Source of the DNA: Odobenus rosmarus divergens
Lineage: Eukaryota; Chordata; Mammalia; Carnivora; Odobenidae
Direction: 5' to 3'
Length of the DNA: 64,000 bases
Assembly (NCBI RefSeq): GCF_000321225.1
Contig: NW_004450582.1
Coordinates: 1,555,353 to 1,619,352, forward strand
Of the stretch, positions 59,840-64,000 are shown in pieces (position 1 is the first letter of the stretch; the number at the start of each line of letters is the position of its first letter). The notes under the pieces are model-generated. The model was not told the DNA's origin and did no database searches. It saw only the letters and a list, made by a program, of their open reading frames with translations. The position numbers were made by a program, and so were the translations under genes.

Positions 59840-60068
59840 AGGACAGAGATTGGCAATTTCCCCCCAAGATAGTAAATATCTTCGGCTTTGCAGGCCCTAA
59901 GGCGTCTGCCATAACTGCTCCACTCGGCTGTTGCAGCTTGAAAGCAGCCATACGTCTAGGTCATATGTAATAAAATGGGTGTGGACTGTGTCCCAATAAA
60001 ACATTATTTACAATAACAGGGGGTGGGCTGGATTTGGCCTGCGGGCTGGAGTTTGCTGACCACTGGTG
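59840..60068 (+). repeat. hAT-type MER element (name uncertain)
   Basis: 'gacagagattggcaatttcc', 'agatagtaaatatcttcggc', 'tttgcaggccctaaggc', 'gaaagcagccatacg', 'ccaataaaacattatttac' and 'tggatttggcctgcgggctgg' followed by 'gagtttgctgaccactgg' is a familiar nonautonomous DNA transposon. Its ends (attggcaa / tttgctgacc) are partly complementary. It abuts the MER5-type copy. Confidence 0.75.
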
Positions 60069-60069
60069 T

Positions 60070-61100
60070 CCACTTATGGCAGACGCTCGAGACCCTTCTC
60101 AGGCCCATGGAATCAGACTATACATTTTATCATCTGTATGCACATTAAAGTTTGGGAAGCATTTAGAAAACAGCATGGTGTAGTGAAGATATAGTAAGTA
60201 TTTGTCACACCCTATACCCCACTCATGGCAGATGTTTTAATAAGTCATGATTGTTAAGAATGATTCTTAACACAACATTCCAAATAGTATCACTTATTGT
60301 TTGCATAATATGGGACATAGCAGTTAATGTTCCTGTTTTCTTATCTATTCAATGAGAAAGTCTAGAAAATCTCTAAGTTCTTTTTCCCCCCTCATGTTCT
60401 ATAATTTTGACTAAGTGTGGCATAAATAATTGGCAAAAATAAGCCAAAAAAATTAAACTAGTTGAAGTGGAAGTCAGAAAATATTATTTATTTTAGAAAT
60501 TGAGGAAAATATTCTAGTGCCTCATGATCAGAGGAAATTAGAATGTTTGGAACACAAGATGAAATATAACTCCAATCTCTTAGAAAATAGTACTTGATTG
60601 TCAGGAAGGAAATAAAAGAGGATATTGGAGTCATTTTTTTAAATATCTAAAAAGAGATGTTCCAATGGATCAAAGAGATGAGGAAAAGGTATATATAGGA
60701 GAAGGGACAAATTCCCCAGAAATGAGGAGGGAATTAGAATGCATTAATTTAACTTTTAAAAAAAGGATTTTACCCCCCTCAAATATGAAAGAAATTCACT
60801 GCTTCCACATTAAAGGGTCACTGTTATGAAGTTCATTGATTTATGGCTCCGTAAGCAAGCACATTCCCTGCTCTTCAACTGTTTGGATTAGAAACCAGAC
60901 TACACAACGCGCCTTTCAGTTTTAGTTTATTTTGACCCGGGTCAAGGCTGTGTGGTGATTCCAGGCAGACTAAGGTTTGAAGAACCAACATGTATGCTCC
61001 AACCTAAGAGCTAAATGTTCAGATTTAGGTGGGGCCCGTCTTAGAACTGCTCTGACTTCCACAGGATGGAGTATAGAAAAAAAAAAAAAAAGGACCTTTT
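60070..61100. other. Unassigned sequence
   Basis: No repeat recognised apart from A and T runs. The 60820-61060 part is repeat-free with a palindrome gacccgggtc (about 60944-60953). Candidate regulatory sequence only. Confidence 0.3.
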
Positions 61101-61104
61101 AGTC

Positions 61105-61290
61105 AAAATAGGATTACATTTGAATCCTTCTTCTGCCATTTACTATTGCTGTGATTTGGGCCAAGTGGCTCCCCACCTTGAACCTTCTGTTTCCTCCGCT
61201 GTCAAACAATGACATGCTTTAGGACTACTGTGAGCATTAAAAGGAAGACAGAAGATATTTATCCAAACCATAGTACACAGCCATAATTAT
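61105..61290 (+). repeat. MIR SINE
   Basis: Sense MIR order: 'catttgaatccttcttctgcc', 'tttactattgctgtgattt', 'ttgaaccttctgtttcctcc', 'gtgagcattaaaagg' and 'gtacacagccataattatt'. It is diverged but covers most of the element. Confidence 0.75.
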
Positions 61291-61617
61291 TAGCTAGCTT
61301 CTTGGGCCTCTTTTTTTTAGTTTTTCAGAGAAATGAAGCTTTTTTTCCCTGGTGAGTATCGAATGATGAATATATTATTTATACAAATTTGTAAATCCAG
61401 CAATGGTGGAAAGAGACCATAATGCCTACAAGTAACCCGCTTAACGAATGAGCTGAACTGTAAAACACACCTTCAACATAGCTTTACATTTTATTCCAAA
61501 CAACGCTTTCTGATTTGCCCCATCTTATTCTTCTTTGCCATCTCTTAATGCTATTTGGGTGGATTCCACAGTTTTCTAGTCACTTTTAGGTGTTATAAAA
61601 ATATTATTATTTTCAGG

Positions 61618-61828
61618 GGTGCCTGGGTGGAGCAGTTGGTTAAGTGTCCAACCCTTGGTTTCGGCTCAGGTCGTGATCTCAAGGTCATGATTCCAGGGTC
61701 GTGGGATCGAGCCCCATGTCAAGGCCAGCATCAGGCTCCCTGCTCAGTGTGGAGTTTGCTTAAGATTCTCACGCTCCTCTCCTTCTGCCCCTCCCCCCAC
61801 TCTCAAATAAATAAAATCTTAAAAATAT
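61618..61828 (+). mobile_element. Can-SINE, older variant
   Basis: Sense copy with an extended head, 'gtgcctgggtggagcagttgg', and extra internal sequence ('caaggtcatgattcca', 'gtcaaggccagcatcagg'), ending 'caaataaataaaatctt'. A perfect 17-base duplication, atattattattttcagg, lies at 61601-61617 and 61829-61845. Confidence 0.96.
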
Positions 61829-61849
61829 ATATTATTATTTTCAGGTATG

Positions 61850-63230
61850 AAATGCCCAAGCAAGTCTAAATAAAAACTTTAATCTCACCTTCAATCCAAA
61901 GCTGGTCTCCTCCCAATTCAGCCCTGACTCACGGCATGGGGACCCGCAATGGGCAGCAGATGTGACGGAGGTCACACCTAGCACAAAACGCACCATAGGG
62001 TGAATTTTTAAGTTGAGGCAGCTCCCGCTCAAGGTAGGTTAAGAGGAGGGTTGGCTGGATTGCAACCACTATTGGGTCCACAGACCAAATACCTTTGTGT
62101 GTGACTATGCAGCTGAGTAAGGCAGTGTTGATGCATTTTCTCATTATTTATCCTGGTTCTTTCATTCCTCCTTCATTTTCTCTTTTGCTTCTGGCTCCCC
62201 TGAGTAGAAGGGAAAGTGGATGGTATGTTTGCAGAAAAAACACAACTAGTGTATTCAACCGATGATGCCCTCTGCATCTCAGCCATCTAAATGTTTCTTT
62301 TTGGTGTGGTGCTTTGATGAAGAGTTTTAAGACTTCATGCCCCTCATGCACAATTCCAAGTGCACTAGTCTCTGTGGATCCTGGCTGAGGTGATGCACGC
62401 TCTGTAGGTCCCTAGCCTGCCGTAGGACACCCTCTGCCTCTCTGTGCTAGTGTCTCATTGAAGCAGGATGCCCTTTTGACTGGGATCCTCTTTATAAACT
62501 CCAAGACATCTCATTGGTCCATGGGAAAATATGACCTCCTTGTCTTGACCAATGGTTGCAGTGCACTTTCACCATCTACTGTCCCTTCTCACATTTCCTG
62601 TCATCATAAAGGGTCCATTGGCCTCCTGCCTTCAGACTTCTCTAGGCAAGATGCAGGCACCACTCTTTGTTCACCCATAATTGAGCAACTACACGCCAAT
62701 TTATCCCAAGAACTCTCTCACTAAGGTCCACGCTGGTGTGAAAAAGAAACAAGCCTGAACTTTTTGCAGCTGGAGACTTGTTTTGATCCCCCCCTTTTCT
62801 CTGCAATAGTTCTCCTCATTGACTTGGGATGGTGTGTGGGGGGAGGGGAACCCTATCCTCTCCTCAGAGGGAAAGGAATGACAACACTTACCCAGCATAT
62901 CTTTCCAGTGACTTTTCTCTAAGTCCATGTGGCATTTAGGATGGACCTGACTCTACCCCTGACCACAGGGAGATGTGAACCCGGCTAACCAGTAAGGGGC
63001 TCATATTCCCTGGACACAGTGATTGGTTTAAGGATGAGGCACTATCCTAAACCAGGGCCACCAGAATGAAACAGGGGTTTTGCCTGAAGTACTCTATTGG
63101 TAGTCATCTTGCTACCATGAAGAGAAAGTTGGTCTGAAAATAAGATTAATGCAGACAAAAAACACAAGAGATGAAGAGACTCTTGACAATATCTTATTAG
63201 CACTTGGATCCATACATGTAGTAGCTAAAC
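61850..63230. other. Unassigned sequence
   Basis: No family named with confidence. 62940-63150 ('acagtgattggtttaaggatgagg', 'ctaccatgaagagaaag') has the feel of an old LTR or L1 relic. Open stretches at 62458-62724 and others have no family resemblance. Confidence 0.35.
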
Positions 63231-63234
63231 TCCC

Positions 63235-63445
63235 TTGTATTTCCCATTAACATTACTTCTGGCTAACACATACTTCCATGGTAGCACTGACTGAATTTGT
63301 TGGAATTTTATCTAGGTACACGTTTGTTTCCCTTAAGAGACTGGCAGCACATCAAGGATCTCACCTAATTCATCTTTGTATTCCCCAGGGGCCCCCATAG
63401 TGCTTCCCCCTTGTTGGGAATTCAACATACATTAAATAAAAATGT
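63235..63445 (+). repeat. L2-class 3' end
   Basis: 'cacctaattcatctttgtattccccagg' and the terminal 'ttcaacatacattaaataaaaatg' follow the L2 3' end ('tcatctttgtatccccagcgcctagcac...gctcaataaatg'). Confidence 0.55.
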
Positions 63446-63931
63446 TTACATCTCAAGTATTGATTTGAGTAGCACCAAAATGCCCTCCTCTTTCAAAAGT
63501 ATTACCTTTAGGATCACCTTTCTAAAGCAAAGGACCTGCTTGCTACCCAAAAGATAGTAAAGATGTAAGGAGGGATAGTTATTTATATTAAGCTCAGTTA
63601 AGGCAAGCCTATGGGATAATCTTAGAAGGACATAGACCGTTATGACTACCATTACTCTTCCTCCTACCAGCAAAGTGAGAGCTCCTAAAAAATAGCTAGA
63701 TCTCGAGATATTTTCCTACTCACGAGTTGGTGAACAGCACGGAAGAAGCTAATATCCTTCTTCTTTGAAGGTACAGGGTTATTGACAAGTCTGAAAACCC
63801 TTCCTTCATCAGCCACAACACACACAGTAATACTGATGAACGTAACTAATCTTATTTGTGAATCATAGCCTAAAAGGTCTTTCAAATGGTGAAGTAGAGG
63901 AAAAGGTTTTATATATATATTAATTGAATCC

Positions 63932-64000
63932 CTTTTTATTTATTTATTTGGCACAAGAGCAGGAATGGGGGAGGGGCAGAGGGAAAGGGAGAGAGAGAAT
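63932..64000 (-). mobile_element. Can-SINE, antisense, cut by window end
   Basis: Begins with the antisense tail ('tttttatttatttatttgg') and continues 'caagagcaggaatggggg' to '(ga)n' where the window stops. Only the 3' third of the SINE is visible. Confidence 0.88.

Larger units (their letters stand above)
25250..64000. other. PTPRO upstream flank (intergenic)
   Basis: No coding exon was recognised in this 38.7 kb. In other mammals RERG lies upstream of PTPRO in divergent orientation, from memory, so the window probably ends within that intergenic interval. The content is repeats plus unassigned unique DNA, itemised separately. Confidence 0.55.

Noticed and set aside
1..64000. CRISPR array, prokaryotic operon, phage or plasmid functions
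   Set aside because: No regularly spaced direct repeats, no dense coding and no ribosome-binding sites; the repeats are mammalian retrotransposons.

Overview
This is vertebrate nuclear DNA from a carnivoran mammal. About 20 copies of the carnivore-specific tRNA-derived Can-SINE (SINEC) family are present, together with carnivore-type L1 3' ends and older mammalian L1, L2, MIR and hAT (MER) relics. The SINE copies carry the 'gcacctgggtggctcag' head and none shows the young dog-type (SINEC_Cf) diagnostic sequence as I remember it. That suggests a non-canid caniform (bear, seal or mustelid side), but this is inference. There are no bacterial-type genes, CRISPR arrays, phage genes or operons, and nearly all open reading frames over 60 codons fall in repeats or look like chance.

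The one protein-coding element I can support is a short first coding exon on the minus strand at 24624-24698, inside a CpG island (about 24480-25240). It encodes a 25-residue signal-peptide-like sequence beginning MGHLPT and ends at a GT splice donor in phase 0. It matches my memory of the N-terminus of PTPRO (GLEPP1), a receptor-type tyrosine phosphatase of podocytes and neurons. On that reading, 1-24623 is the 5' part of PTPRO intron 1, and 25250-64000 is the upstream flank, in other mammals the interval towards RERG.

Layout: 1-24 kb is intronic, with scattered SINEs, a nested ERV LTR (5880-6558), an old L1 (8.06-8.75 kb), a patchwork of L1 and SINE around a 255-base assembly gap (9473-9727), a repeat-free AT-rich candidate conserved block (11.57-12.12 kb) and a SINE/L1 chimeric insertion (15593-16049). 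24.5-25.2 kb is the promoter and exon 1. 25-45 kb is dense in SINE, L1 and L2 (long L2-like relic 31.1-32.75 kb; L1s at 35.4-36.6, 39.1-39.5 and 42.4-43.65 kb). 45-64 kb holds microsatellites, a second LTR-like unit (about 51.0-51.5 kb), a probable processed pseudogene of unidentified parent (about 52.6-53.5 kb, minus strand), a GC-rich repeat-poor block with a YY1-type motif (about 55.03-55.46 kb), hAT relics near 59.7-60.07 kb and more SINEs.

I see no undescribed multi-gene system. The observations most worth checking are the SINE/L1 chimera with single flanking duplications, the unassigned retrocopy, the nested LTR with intact 4-base target duplication, and several candidate noncoding regulatory blocks around PTPRO.
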